Of a DNA stretch of 64,000 bases, positions 51,167 through 60,214 are shown piece after piece. Source of the stretch: Lysobacterales bacterium 15-68-25 (lineage in GTDB: Bacteria > Pseudomonadota > Gammaproteobacteria > Xanthomonadales > Rhodanobacteraceae). The translations under genes were made by a program, and so were the position numbers. Where the stretch lies: assembly GCA_002279065.1 (NCBI GenBank), contig NCKB01000011.1, positions 81,913 to 145,912 on the forward strand. Reading direction: 5' to 3'. Positions within the stretch are counted from its first letter, which is position 1. Every line of letters begins with the position of its first letter. A model generated the notes under the pieces. It did no database searches. It was not told where the DNA came from and was given only the letters and a program-made list of their open reading frames with translations.

Positions 51167-52789
51167 ATGCGTCGTTATGCATCGTTCCTGGTCGCCGGCC
51201 TGTGTGGGCTGGCGATCGCTTCCTCCGTCCCGGCGCGCGACAGCGCTCCGGTCGCACCGTCGCTGTTCCGCGTCGAGCTGGGCGCGGCCTCGGCGAAGCC
51301 GGTGTCCGGGCGCCTGCTGCTGTTCGCAGTCGACGCGGCCACCGCCCGCGCCCAGGCCAAGGACGGCAAGGTGGAGGAAGTGGACAGCAACATGCTCGAT
51401 CCCACCCAGACCGCGATCGCCGCGCGCGAGGTGACCCACCTGGTGCCGGGGCAGGGCGTCACGCTCGATGCCGATGCCGTGGCCTTCCCCAAGGCGTTCT
51501 CGCAGCTGCCGCCGGGCGACTACTTGCTGCAGGCGGTGCTGGACACCCACCATGACTACAACTACTCCGGCCGCGATGCCGGCGACCTGGTCAGCCCGGT
51601 GGTGGAAGTCCACCTGCCTGCCGTGATGCCGCGACTGGTGCTGGACCAGGTGGTGCCCGGGCATGACCTGTGGGACATCCCCGAGCGCGCGCTCAGTCCG
51701 ACCACCAAGCAGCATCTGGCCGAGGCGAAGGCCCACCTCAAGCCGATCGACTTCGTCAGTCCGGTGCTCAGCGCGTTCTGGGGCCGGCCGATCCACATGA
51801 AGGGCTGGGTGCTGCTGCCGCCGGGCTATGACGCCTCGGGCAAGACCACCTACCCGGTGGTCTACCACACGCACGGCTACACCGGCGGCTATCGCAGCGA
51901 GGCGATGACCGGCCTGACGATGTACGGCCAGATGGCCGAGAAGGCCATGCCGCCGATGATCTGGGTGCTGCTGGACGAGTCCTCGCCCACCGGCACGCAC
52001 GAGTTCGCCGATTCAGTGAACAACGGTCCGTGGGGTGAGGCGCTCACCACCGAACTGATCCCGTCACTGGAGAAGCAGTACCGCATGGACGGCAAGGCCA
52101 GCGGGCGCTTCCTCAACGGGCATTCCTCCGGCGGCTGGGCCACGCTGTGGCTGCAGACGCGCTATCCGAAGGTGTTCGGCGGCACCTGGTCGACCTCGCC
52201 CGATCCGAGCGATTTCCACGACTTCACCGGCATCGACCTGTACGCAGCGCACGCCAACGTCTACCACCGTGCCGACGGCACGCCGTACCCGCTGGTGCGC
52301 GACCACGGCAAGGTGATCGCCACCTTCCAGCAGTTCGCGCAGATGGAGCGGGTGGTCGGTCCCTACGGTGGCCAGATGGCCTCGTTCGACTGGGTATTCT
52401 CGCCGCGCGGCAAGGACGGTCGTCCCGAGCCGATGTTCGACCGCGACACCGGCGACGTCGATCCGGCGGTGGTCGCCTACTGGCACGACCACTACGACAT
52501 CGCCTACCGCCTGAAGACGCACTGGCCGCAGCTGAAGAAGGACCTCGACGGCAAGATCCATCTCTACGTGGGCACCGCCGACACGTTCTATCTCGACGGC
52601 GCCGCGCACAAGCTCAAGGCCGTGCTCGACGGGCTGGGGGCGAAGTCCTCGTTCCATTTCATCCCGGACCGCACCCACTTCGATCTCTATCGCATCGGCG
52701 ACGACCGTCAGGGCCTGATGAAGGAGATCACCTGGCAGATGTACGCCATCGCGCGTCCGCATTCCACGTTGAAGCCGCCGGCGCCCTGA
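51167..52789 (+). CDS. Exported alpha/beta-hydrolase esterase
   Basis: A 540-residue protein with signal peptide (FLVAGLCGLAIASSVPARD), an N-terminal beta-rich region to about residue 190 and a C-terminal hydrolase domain. YPVVYHTHGYTGGYRSEAM gives the oxyanion strand, GHSSGGWATLW the nucleophile elbow with Ser320, and the His is probably in IPDRTHFDLYRI near the end. It belongs to the putative esterase group of large exported proteins in Xanthomonadales. AAAAGGGGAG precedes the ATG. Likely co-transcribed with the upstream serine hydrolase. A strong hairpin follows the stop. Confidence 0.85.
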   Translation: MRRYASFLVAGLCGLAIASSVPARDSAPVAPSLFRVELGAASAKPVSGRLLLFAVDAATARAQAKDGKVEEVDSNMLDPTQTAIAAREVTHLVPGQGVTLDADAVAFPKAFSQLPPGDYLLQAVLDTHHDYNYSGRDAGDLVSPVVEVHLPAVMPRLVLDQVVPGHDLWDIPERALSPTTKQHLAEAKAHLKPIDFVSPVLSAFWGRPIHMKGWVLLPPGYDASGKTTYPVVYHTHGYTGGYRSEAMTGLTMYGQMAEKAMPPMIWVLLDESSPTGTHEFADSVNNGPWGEALTTELIPSLEKQYRMDGKASGRFLNGHSSGGWATLWLQTRYPKVFGGTWSTSPDPSDFHDFTGIDLYAAHANVYHRADGTPYPLVRDHGKVIATFQQFAQMERVVGPYGGQMASFDWVFSPRGKDGRPEPMFDRDTGDVDPAVVAYWHDHYDIAYRLKTHWPQLKKDLDGKIHLYVGTADTFYLDGAAHKLKAVLDGLGAKSSFHFIPDRTHFDLYRIGDDRQGLMKEITWQMYAIARPHSTLKPPAP

Positions 52790-52795
52790 GTGCCA

Positions 52796-52830
52796 TGCAA
52801 CCGCCGCTTCGTGACGGTGCGGCGGTTGCA
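52796..52830. terminator. 11-base-pair hairpin after the esterase gene
   Basis: TGCAACCGCCG and CGGCGGTTGCA form a perfect 11-base stem with a 13-base loop, starting seven bases after the stop codon. No T run follows, so termination may need Rho, or the hairpin protects the mRNA end. Confidence 0.5.
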
Positions 52831-52911
52831 GTGGGGCCAACCCCGGGTTCCTGTTCGCATGGTCGCCGATGGTCCATGCGTGGGCTACTGGCCTCCGGTC
52901 CCGACAAGGGT

Positions 52912-52925
52912 TTGATTGACGTCAA
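52912..52925 (+). promoter_or_regulatory. FNR/Anr-like box before cytochrome c gene
   Basis: TTGAT-TGAC-GTCAA fits the FNR/Anr consensus TTGAT-N4-ATCAA in nine of ten positions, inside a 20-base perfect dyad GGTTTGA...TCAAACC (52909-52928). It ends 76 bases before the cytochrome c start codon. Oxygen-limited control of the cytochrome is suggested. Confidence 0.5.
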
Positions 52926-53001
52926 ACCATCGCCGTCATCGTGATGTGATGATGCGATCGCCCCATCGGGCATGCTCTCTCTGCATGTGGAGGACCAGCC
53001 C

Positions 53002-53700
53002 ATGCGAACCCTGGCTCCGTTTGCCGTGGCCCTCAGCGTCGCCCTCGGTGTGTCCGCGCTGCTGGTCGGAAGGGAGAGTGGAGCAACTCCTGGCGACCTG
53101 TCGGGTGATGCCGTGCACGGGAGGGCACTGGTCCAGGCTCGTTGCGCCGCCTGCCACGGCGTCGACGGCAATGGCGGGCTGTCGACGGTCCCGCGTTTGG
53201 CGGGGCAGGAGATCGGCTACCTGTATCGGCAACTGCGTGCCTTCAGTGATGGCGCGCGGGTATCGCCGGTGATGGCGGCCATCGCTTCGTCGATGTCGGA
53301 TCGCGACATGCGTGATGCGTCGGCGTTCCTGGCCGGTCAGGAACGGCACGGCGACGCGGTGGCGTCAGCCGCGCTGGAGGAAGAGGGGCGCGCGCTATTC
53401 CTGCAGGGTTCGGCTGACGGGCGCGTGCCGGCGTGCGCGGCTTGCCATGATGCAAGCCGTGGCTGGTTCGCCGGCGGCATGCGAGGCATGCGCGGCATGC
53501 ACGGTGCGGGCATGCCGATGATGGGAATGCCCGTTCGCAACGGTCCACGGCTTTTCGGTCAGCGGGCCGCCTATGTGGAGCAACGTCTGCGGGGATTTTC
53601 CGATGGCACGCCGGAAGCCGAGCGGATGAGCGCCATCGCGGCGTCGATGACGTTGCAGCAGAAGCGTGCGGTGGCCGCCTACATCGCCGCACATCCGTAG
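53002..53700 (+). CDS. Periplasmic diheme cytochrome c
   Basis: A 232-residue exported protein with two heme c motifs: CAACH at 48-52 and CAACH at 145-149. The signal peptide ([23 protein letters not shown]) precedes the first. Each half resembles a class I cytochrome c with AFSDG and late AIASSM Met-ligand blocks. Directly after the second heme site there is a Gly/Met-rich insert, [21 protein letters not shown], with seven Met. That is unusual and could bind copper or a redox partner. TGGAGG precedes the ATG, and the gene stands alone behind an FNR-like box. It resembles cytochromes c4 but is longer. Confidence 0.88.
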   Translation: MRTLAPFAVALSVALGVSALLVGRESGATPGDLSGDAVHGRALVQARCAACHGVDGNGGLSTVPRLAGQEIGYLYRQLRAFSDGARVSPVMAAIASSMSDRDMRDASAFLAGQERHGDAVASAALEEEGRALFLQGSADGRVPACAACHDASRGWFAGGMRGMRGMHGAGMPMMGMPVRNGPRLFGQRAAYVEQRLRGFSDGTPEAERMSAIAASMTLQQKRAVAAYIAAHP

Positions 53701-54018
53701 CGGGGGCTTCTCCCGGATCGCACCGGCGATGGTTGATCGGCGAGGCCGCGTCGCGCCGGTTCGCGCAGCGCACGACCGCAGGTGCGGGCGTGGTGTACCG
53801 GCAAATCGCGGCAGTCCGCGGCCGGGTTGATGTATTCTTCCCGGATGCCTTTGCCCGCACGTTCCCCACTCGCCGCCATCGGCGAAGTCGCGCTCACGCC
53901 ACCGTAGCGCAGCCAGACCCGACCCCAGCAATCGATCGGCCGCCCACCCGCGGCCGGGACATTTTTGTGCTCCCTTCCTCGCGGATGTATGCCGCGAGTG
54001 GGGTGCTTCTGATCCCGG
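53701..54018. other. 318-base intergenic region before SulP gene
   Basis: No gene is supported here. A perfect 7-base inverted repeat, CTCGCGG and CCGCGAG, with a 7-base spacer, lies at 53978-53998, 20 bases before the SulP start. It may be an operator or leader hairpin. A short AT-richer stretch (TGTATTCTT, 53830-53840, and ATTTTTGTG, 53961-53969) may hold promoter elements. Confidence 0.45.
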
Positions 54019-55512
54019 ATGCCCCTATTCATGAGTCTTCGGACATTCCGCCAGGACTGGCTGTCCAACGTGCGCAACGACGTGCTGGCCGGCACCGTCG
54101 TCGCGCTGGCCCTGATTCCCGAGGCCATTGCGTTCTCCATCATCGCCGGGGTCGATCCGCGGGTCGGCCTCTATGCCGCCTCGTGCATCGCGATCACCGT
54201 CGCCATCACCGGCGGCCGGCCGGCGATGATCTCCGCGGCCACCGGCGCGATGGCGCTGCTGATGGTCACCCTGGTCAAGGACTACGGGCTGCAGTACCTG
54301 TTCCTCACCACCATCGTCACCGGTGTGCTGCAGGTGGTGGTGGGCCTGTTCAAGCTCGGCTCGCTGATGCGCTTTGTCTCGCGCTCGGTGGTGACCGGCT
54401 TCGTCAACGCGCTGGCGATCCTGATCTTCATGGCCCAGTTGCCGCAGCTGATCGGCGTGCCGTGGACGGTCTACGCACTGGTCGCGGCGGGGCTGGCGAT
54501 CATCTACGGCTTTCCACGCATCACCAAGGCAGTGCCGTCGCCGCTGGTGGCGATCGTGTTGATCACCGCGTTCACCCTGCTGACCGGCACCCACGTGCGC
54601 ACGGTCGGCGACATGGGCGCGCTGCCGGCGAGCCTGCCGCAGTTCCTGTGGCCGGACGTGCCGCTGAACCTGCACACGCTGGCGATCGTGCTGCCGTACG
54701 CGATACCGATGACGGTGGTCGGCCTGCTGGAGTCGCTGATGACGGCGGCGATCGTCGATGAATTCACCGACACCACCGGCGACCGCAACCGCGAGTGCGT
54801 AGGGCAGGGCCTGGGCAACATCGTGGCCGGCCTGTTCGGCGGCATGGCCGGCTGCGGCATGATCGGCCAGACCGTGATCAACGTGAAATCCGGTGGGCGC
54901 GGCCGCCTGTCCACCTTCTGCGCCGGTGTGCTGTTGCTGACGATGGTGGTGTTTGCACGCGAGTGGGTCAGTCGCATCCCGATGGCCGCGCTGGTCGCGG
55001 TGATGATCATGGTCTCCATCGGCACCTTCAAATGGAGCTCGTTCCGCCATCTGCGCGAGCATCCCACCTCGTCCAGCGTGGTGATGATCGCGACCGTCGT
55101 GGTGGTGGTGGCGACGCACAACCTGGCCATCGGCGTGCTGGTCGGCGTGCTGCTCAGCGCGTTGTTCTTCGCACGCAAGGTCGGCCAGGTGATGCACGTC
55201 GGCTCGGCGCTGAGCGCCGATGGGCGCATGCGCGAGTACCGCGTCACCGGCCAGGTGTTCTTCGCCTCGGCCGAAGCCTTCGTTGCCGCGTTCGATTTCC
55301 GCGAGGCGCTGGACGGGGTGCGCATCGACGTCAGCCGCGCGCATTTCTGGGATCTCACCGCGGTGGGTGCACTGGACAAGGTGGTGCTCAAGTTCCGCCG
55401 CGAGGGTGCCGAAGTCGACGTCCACGGCATGAACGAGGCGAGCGCCACGCTGGTCGACCGCCTCGCGGTCCACGACAAACCCGATGCCGTCGAAGCCCTG
55501 ATGGGCCACTAG
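54019..55512 (+). CDS. SulP-family anion transporter with STAS domain
   Basis: A 497-residue inner-membrane transporter. Twelve or so hydrophobic helices begin with [34 protein letters not shown], the SulP signature, and [35 protein letters not shown] is a second conserved block. A C-terminal STAS domain (about 400-490) follows. It probably moves sulfate, bicarbonate or another anion. The first ATG (54019) has no clear ribosome site; the ATG four codons later is an alternative. The tandem universal stress protein gene follows after nine bases, so the pair is co-transcribed, as often seen for SulP with USP. Confidence 0.9.
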   Translation: MPLFMSLRTFRQDWLSNVRNDVLAGTVVALALIPEAIAFSIIAGVDPRVGLYAASCIAITVAITGGRPAMISAATGAMALLMVTLVKDYGLQYLFLTTIVTGVLQVVVGLFKLGSLMRFVSRSVVTGFVNALAILIFMAQLPQLIGVPWTVYALVAAGLAIIYGFPRITKAVPSPLVAIVLITAFTLLTGTHVRTVGDMGALPASLPQFLWPDVPLNLHTLAIVLPYAIPMTVVGLLESLMTAAIVDEFTDTTGDRNRECVGQGLGNIVAGLFGGMAGCGMIGQTVINVKSGGRGRLSTFCAGVLLLTMVVFAREWVSRIPMAALVAVMIMVSIGTFKWSSFRHLREHPTSSSVVMIATVVVVVATHNLAIGVLVGVLLSALFFARKVGQVMHVGSALSADGRMREYRVTGQVFFASAEAFVAAFDFREALDGVRIDVSRAHFWDLTAVGALDKVVLKFRREGAEVDVHGMNEASATLVDRLAVHDKPDAVEALMGH

Positions 55513-55521
55513 GAGCCATAC

Positions 55522-56376
55522 GTGAACAATCTGCGGGTCTGTATCGACGATTCGACCTACACGCGCAGCGTGGTCGACCATGCGGCCTGGGCCGCGGAGC
55601 GGCTGGGCGCCAGCATCGAGCTGCTGCATGCGATCGATCGCCACCCCGAGCGTCCGGCGACGGCCGACCTCAGCGGCAGCCTCGGCCTGGATGCCGACCA
55701 GGCGCTGCTGACCGAGCTCGCCGGGCTGGACGAGCAACGCAGCCGGCTCGCCATGGCGCGCGGCCACCAGCTGCTCGACGCCGCCAAGGCCGAGCTGCAG
55801 CAGCGCGGTGTGGCCGAGGTGCACGACCGCTTGTGCCACGGCAACCTCGTCGACCTGCTGGAAGACGAGCAGGGAGCGCATGACCTGCTGGTGCTTGGCA
55901 AGCGTGGCGAAGCGGCCGATTTCGCCAAGCTGCACCTCGGCGGCACGCTGGAACGCGTGCTGCGCGCCTCGACGCGGCCGGTGCTGGTGGCTTCGCGCGC
56001 ATTCCGTCCGATCGGCAAGCTGCTGCTGGCGTTCGACGGCAGCCCGAGTGCGCGCAAGGCGGTGGACATGGCTGCGCGCAGTCCGCTGCTCCGGGGACTG
56101 GAGTGCCACGTGGTGATGGCCGCGGCCGAGGATCGCACCGCCACCGCTCACATGGACTGGGCCCACGCCCTGCTGGACGCGCTGGAGGTCGCGCACCGCA
56201 CCGAGATCATCCCCGGCACCGCCGAGGAAGTGATCGGCGGCTACGTCGAGCGCCACGCGATCGACCTGCTGGTGCTCGGTGCCTACGGCCACTCGCGGAT
56301 CCGCGAGCTGCTGCTGGGCAGCACCACCACCGCGCTGATCCGCCGCTGCCTGGTGCCCGCGCTGGTCGTGCGCTGA
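55522..56376 (+). CDS. Tandem universal stress protein
   Basis: A 284-residue protein with two USP domains (about 1-150 and 155-284). Each ends with the G-x2-G-x9-G-S motif of ATP-binding USPs: LLVLGKRGEAADFAKLHLGGTLERVLR and LLVLGAYGHSRIRELLLGSTTTALIR. Start MNNLRVCIDDSTYTRSVVDHA is typical. It stands nine bases after the SulP gene and probably tunes or protects that transporter. The stop lies six bases from the convergent mechanosensitive channel stop. Confidence 0.9.
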   Translation: MNNLRVCIDDSTYTRSVVDHAAWAAERLGASIELLHAIDRHPERPATADLSGSLGLDADQALLTELAGLDEQRSRLAMARGHQLLDAAKAELQQRGVAEVHDRLCHGNLVDLLEDEQGAHDLLVLGKRGEAADFAKLHLGGTLERVLRASTRPVLVASRAFRPIGKLLLAFDGSPSARKAVDMAARSPLLRGLECHVVMAAAEDRTATAHMDWAHALLDALEVAHRTEIIPGTAEEVIGGYVERHAIDLLVLGAYGHSRIRELLLGSTTTALIRRCLVPALVVR

Positions 56377-56382
56377 GGTCGC

Positions 56383-58776
56383 TCAGGGCGTGCCCGGCGA
56401 TTCGTCGGGCGCGCGCACCGGGCGGTGCACCACCATGTCCTGGGGGCGGATCAGGCGCAGGTTTTCCTCGCGCAGTCTCGCCAGCAGGGCGAACATGACC
56501 TCGCTCTTCACCGCGGCGGCGTCGCGCGGGTTGCGGGTGAAGGCGTAGGCGTTGAACACGATGTGGGTGGTGGTCACGCTGTCCAGCCGCACGAACGGCG
56601 CCGGATCGTCCAGCGTTTCCGGATGCGCGGCGAGCACCGCCTCGATCAGGTCGCGGACGCGGGCGGCATCGGTGTCCAGCGGCATGGGCAGCTGGAATTT
56701 CACCCGCCCGAGCGAATCGGTCAGGGTCACGTTGCGCACGTTCTGGGTGATCAGCTGCGAGTTCGGCACGATCACCGTGGAGCGGTCCCACAGCTGGATC
56801 TCGGTGGCGCGCACGTTGATCCGGCGGATGTCGCCCTCCACGTCGTTGATGCTGATCCAGTCGCCCACCTTCACCGGGCGCTCGGCGAGCAAGATCAGGC
56901 CGGAGATGAAGTTCGACACGATCGCCTGCAGGCCGAAGCCGATGCCCACCGACAGCGCACTGGCGATCCAGGCGATGTTCTGCAGGCTCACCTTCAACGT
57001 GGCCAGTGCCATCACCACCACCAGCACGCCGCCGACGTAGCCGAGCAGGGTCACCATCGAGCTGCGCATGCCCGGGTCGAGGCGGGTGTTCGGCAGCAGC
57101 TCGCGATCCAGCCAGCGCTTGAGCGTGCGCACCACGAACAGGCCCACCACCAGCACCGCCAGTGCCTTGAGGATGTCCGCCGGAGCCAGCTTCAGTTCGC
57201 CGAAGTTGAGCCCGCCGAGCAGGCTGCCCACGCTGGCGGAAAGGTCTTCCGGGCTGGCACCCAGCCGCGACACCACCGCGCCGATCGCCAGCAGCACCGC
57301 CAGTGCGCGGGTCAGTCCGGCTAGTACGGTGCGGCCCTGTTCCAGCCGCTCTGGCGTCACCTCGAAGGCCTTCTGCAGGCGCTGGCCGTTGCTTCCGCGG
57401 GGCGATAGCAGCAGCTCCCACAGGTCGTTGAGCACATGCGACAGCAGGTACAGCGAGGTCACCACCACGCCGATCCAGATCGTGTTCACCGCGATGAAGA
57501 ACGCCAGCGCGATGTAGCCGGTGGCCACGCCCAGCACACCCAGCGTGGCCGATACCACCAGCGCACCGAGGCCGACGCCGACCCACAGCGGCCGTCCCGG
57601 CGGCGTCTCGCCGTGGGCCTGCTCTGCACGGCGCGCCCGCGACTGGCGCACCAGCAGCGAGACCAGCAGGGCGCTGATCACCAGCGCGATCAGGCCACGC
57701 GTGGCGACCGTGGCCGGCAGGCTGGCGCTGATCGCGTGGTTGACCAGTTCCATGGTGCCGAGCAGGGCGATCGCCACCGACAGCCGCCACGGCAGCGGCC
57801 GCAGCGCGCAGGCCTCGGCGTCGGAGAGCCCGGGCATGCGCCAGCTCGGCCGCGTCGCCGAGAGCAGGGCGCGGCCGAGCCCGGCGATGTAGGCGCTGAG
57901 CAGCACCAGCCGCACCATCTGCATGCCCAGCGCGCGGAGGTCGTCGCCGAGCAGGCCGTTCCAGTCCAGCGACTGGAACACCAGTTCGGCGGCCAGCCCG
58001 GTGTTCAGCGCGCTGAGTAGCGCGATGGCCAGCGCCAGCGCGCTGCGGCGCAGGTGGCCCGCTGGTACGCGGTTCCGGGTGAAGTGCAGCAGGCCGCGCT
58101 CGAGCAGCCAGCGGCCGACTCCCAGCAACAGTACGGCCGCAACCAGGCAGGCCAGGAACGGCCTGCGGTTCGGGGGCTGCCAGGCGGCGCCGATCGTGTC
58201 GCGCAGATCATGGCCGAGGCCGCGCAGGCGGCGCAGGTCCGCCGGCAGGCTGCGCAGTGGGTCGGACCAGAACGCGCGGCTGAAGGGCGAGGCCGTGCGC
58301 TCGGCCAGCCGGGCCTGGAATTCGTTGCGGCGCAGGTCCGAGAGTTGGGTGGCCAGCTGTTCGGCTTCCTGCCCGAGCAACTGCGCCTGCTTCATCTGCG
58401 CGTCGACGTCGGCCTTGGCCTTCTCCAGTTTGCGGCGTTGCTCGCGCACTTCGGGCGCTTCGCTGGCCGGCTTGTCCGGCGCCGGGCCCAGCACGGCCAG
58501 CTGCGCCTGCACGCTCTGCACCTGCGGCGCGAGTCCGGCGGCTACCTGGCCGGCCTGGTCCTGCACGGCGAGCGACTGGTTGCGCAGGTCGGCGAGTGCG
58601 TTGGCGTCGGGCTTGCCGTCCAGCGCCTGCTTGATGCCGTCGAGCTGGCTGCGCATCTGTGCCAGCGCCTGGTCGGGCGTCGGCGGCGTGGCCGGGGTAG
58701 TGCCCTGGCGCGCCATCGCGGCGGTGCTGCCGGACAGCAGCAGGAGGGTCAGCAGCAGGCGCAGGAACTTGGGCAT
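56383..58776 (-). CDS. Mechanosensitive ion channel MscS-type with DUF3772
   Basis: A 797-residue membrane protein. A signal peptide is followed by a periplasmic coiled-coil region of the DUF3772 type (about 30-170), then about eleven membrane helices. The MscS pore helix and beta domain lie near the end (NIAWIASALSVGIGFGLQAIVSNFISGLILLAERPVKVGDWISINDVEGDIRRINVRATEIQLWDRSTVIVPNSQLI). It should open in hypo-osmotic shock. This is one of the larger K-type MscS paralogues. It is divergent from the endonuclease V gene. Confidence 0.92.
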   Translation of the reverse strand: MPKFLRLLLTLLLLSGSTAAMARQGTTPATPPTPDQALAQMRSQLDGIKQALDGKPDANALADLRNQSLAVQDQAGQVAAGLAPQVQSVQAQLAVLGPAPDKPASEAPEVREQRRKLEKAKADVDAQMKQAQLLGQEAEQLATQLSDLRRNEFQARLAERTASPFSRAFWSDPLRSLPADLRRLRGLGHDLRDTIGAAWQPPNRRPFLACLVAAVLLLGVGRWLLERGLLHFTRNRVPAGHLRRSALALAIALLSALNTGLAAELVFQSLDWNGLLGDDLRALGMQMVRLVLLSAYIAGLGRALLSATRPSWRMPGLSDAEACALRPLPWRLSVAIALLGTMELVNHAISASLPATVATRGLIALVISALLVSLLVRQSRARRAEQAHGETPPGRPLWVGVGLGALVVSATLGVLGVATGYIALAFFIAVNTIWIGVVVTSLYLLSHVLNDLWELLLSPRGSNGQRLQKAFEVTPERLEQGRTVLAGLTRALAVLLAIGAVVSRLGASPEDLSASVGSLLGGLNFGELKLAPADILKALAVLVVGLFVVRTLKRWLDRELLPNTRLDPGMRSSMVTLLGYVGGVLVVVMALATLKVSLQNIAWIASALSVGIGFGLQAIVSNFISGLILLAERPVKVGDWISINDVEGDIRRINVRATEIQLWDRSTVIVPNSQLITQNVRNVTLTDSLGRVKFQLPMPLDTDAARVRDLIEAVLAAHPETLDDPAPFVRLDSVTTTHIVFNAYAFTRNPRDAAAVKSEVMFALLARLREENLRLIRPQDMVVHRPVRAPDESPGTP

Positions 58777-58864
58777 CCGGAAATGATCGGAGTCGCCCCG
58801 CGAGGGGTCAATGGAATCGTCCGCAGCGCTGGCATCTTCGGTGGCGGGCGTTCAGGCTGGCGGG

Positions 58865-59548
58865 ATGGATGCCCGATTCGACGTGCCGCCTGAACTGCTC
58901 GCCTGGGATGGCGATGTGCCTCGTGCCCGCCAGTTGCAGGCCCGGCTCGCCGCGCGCGTCCGGCTGCAGGACGCCTTCCCGCCGCTGGGACGCGTGGCCG
59001 GGGTGGACGTGGGCTTCGAGGAGGGCGGTGCGGTCACCCGCGCGGCCGCCGTGCTGCTCGATCCCGACTCCATGCAGCCGCTGGCCGAGGCCGTGGCCCG
59101 CCTGCCGACGCGGATGCCCTATATCCCCGGCCTGCTCTCGTTCCGCGAACTGCCCGCCGTGCTCGCCGCACTGGCGCAGTTGCCTCAGGTGCCGGACCTG
59201 GTCTTCGTCGACGGCCACGGCGTGGCACATCCGCGCGGGCTGGGCATCGCCGCACACCTGGGCGTCATCACCGACCTGCCGACGCTCGGCGTGGCCAAGA
59301 AGATCCTGATCGGCAGCCACGACCCGGTCGGGCCAAGGCGCGGCGATCGCCAGCCGTTGCTGCACCAGGGGCAGGTCATCGGCACCGTGCTGAGGAGCAA
59401 GGACGGCATCCAGCCGTTGATCGTCTCGGCCGGCCATCGGGTCTCGCAGGCGACCGCGGCCGAACTCGTGCTGGCGGCCGGCCGGGGCTACAAGCTGCCC
59501 GAACCGACCCGTCTGGCCGACCGGATCGCCTCGCGTCGCGACCGATGA
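58865..59548 (+). CDS. nfi: Endonuclease V
   Basis: A 227-residue DNA repair endonuclease that cuts one base after deoxyinosine. GRVAGVDVGFE holds Asp48, MPYIPGLLSFRELP the conserved Tyr wedge region and Glu, and DLVFVDGHGVAHPRGLGIAAHLGV the second Asp. GVAKK completes the active site. Length matches E. coli Nfi (223). An ATG 18 codons further upstream is in frame but makes an unlikely N-terminus. It is divergent from the mscS-type gene and followed by a terminator-like hairpin. Confidence 0.92.
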   Translation: MDARFDVPPELLAWDGDVPRARQLQARLAARVRLQDAFPPLGRVAGVDVGFEEGGAVTRAAAVLLDPDSMQPLAEAVARLPTRMPYIPGLLSFRELPAVLAALAQLPQVPDLVFVDGHGVAHPRGLGIAAHLGVITDLPTLGVAKKILIGSHDPVGPRRGDRQPLLHQGQVIGTVLRSKDGIQPLIVSAGHRVSQATAAELVLAAGRGYKLPEPTRLADRIASRRDR

Positions 59549-59552
59549 TCCT

Positions 59553-59574
59553 GCCCGCTGCGCGCCGGGCTTTT
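59553..59574 (+). terminator. Intrinsic terminator after endonuclease V gene
   Basis: GCCCG and CGGGC form a 5-base stem with an 8-base loop, followed by TTTT, four bases past the stop codon. It separates the gene from the convergent GFA-family gene. Confidence 0.5.
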
Positions 59575-59597
59575 GCGCGCCACGACCAGCGGCGCGG

Positions 59598-60089
59598 TCA
59601 CGCCGCAGGCGACGCCATCGCCTCGGCGCGCCGGCGCAGGCTGGCCTCGGGCCAGTAGGCGTTGCGGTCGTAGTACTCCGACACGGCCGGGACGCCCGCA
59701 GGCAGCAATACCCAGGGTTGCTTGCTGGCAGTGAAGATGTGGATGTCCGGCGGCATGGCATCCGGGTCGGCCAGCGTGCCCACGCGGATGAAAGCGAAGC
59801 GCTCGCCGGCCCCGGCGTAGTGGCTCCACAGGGCCACCTGACAGGTCGGGCAGCGCGCAATGCGTTGTCCCTTGCCGCTCTCCGAGGGAGTGTCGACGAT
59901 CCGCGGCGCGCCCTGTACGACGGTCAGGCGTGCGGTTTCGTAGATGGCGTTCAAGGCGAAGGCCGCGCCGCTCTCGCGTTGGCACCAGCGGCAATGGCAG
60001 CAGTGGACGAACAGCGGTCTGCCGCTCACCCGGTAGTGGACCTGCCGGCAACTGCACCAGCCTTCGTACGTCGGTCGATCGTCCATCAT
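59598..60089 (-). CDS. GFA-family zinc protein
   Basis: A 163-residue protein of the glutathione-dependent-formaldehyde-activating fold. Zinc cysteines are visible: WCSCRQV, HCCHCRWCQRESG and later ARCPTCQVALWS. The last of these is the C-x-x-C pair that holds the structural zinc. Gfa in Paracoccus makes the formaldehyde-glutathione adduct, but most family members have unknown or other thiol-linked roles. The start has GAGGAG just upstream. It is convergent with endonuclease V. Confidence 0.88.
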   Translation of the reverse strand: MMDDRPTYEGWCSCRQVHYRVSGRPLFVHCCHCRWCQRESGAAFALNAIYETARLTVVQGAPRIVDTPSESGKGQRIARCPTCQVALWSHYAGAGERFAFIRVGTLADPDAMPPDIHIFTASKQPWVLLPAGVPAVSEYYDRNAYWPEASLRRRAEAMASPAA

Positions 60090-60214
60090 CGTGAGGAGCT
60101 CCTGTTTCGATGGCTGTGCCGCCTGGCCGGCACAGGGTCTTGCTAGAGTGCACGTTCACCCGCATCTGGCGCCAGGGCAGCGCCTGCGGCGCAGGATGCC
60201 ATCCGGGTTACGCC

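Noticed and set aside
54025..56292. A 755-codon open frame on the minus strand opposite SulP and USP genes
   Set aside because: Biased His/Arg/Gln composition typical of antisense frames in GC-rich DNA; the plus-strand genes have clear family motifs.
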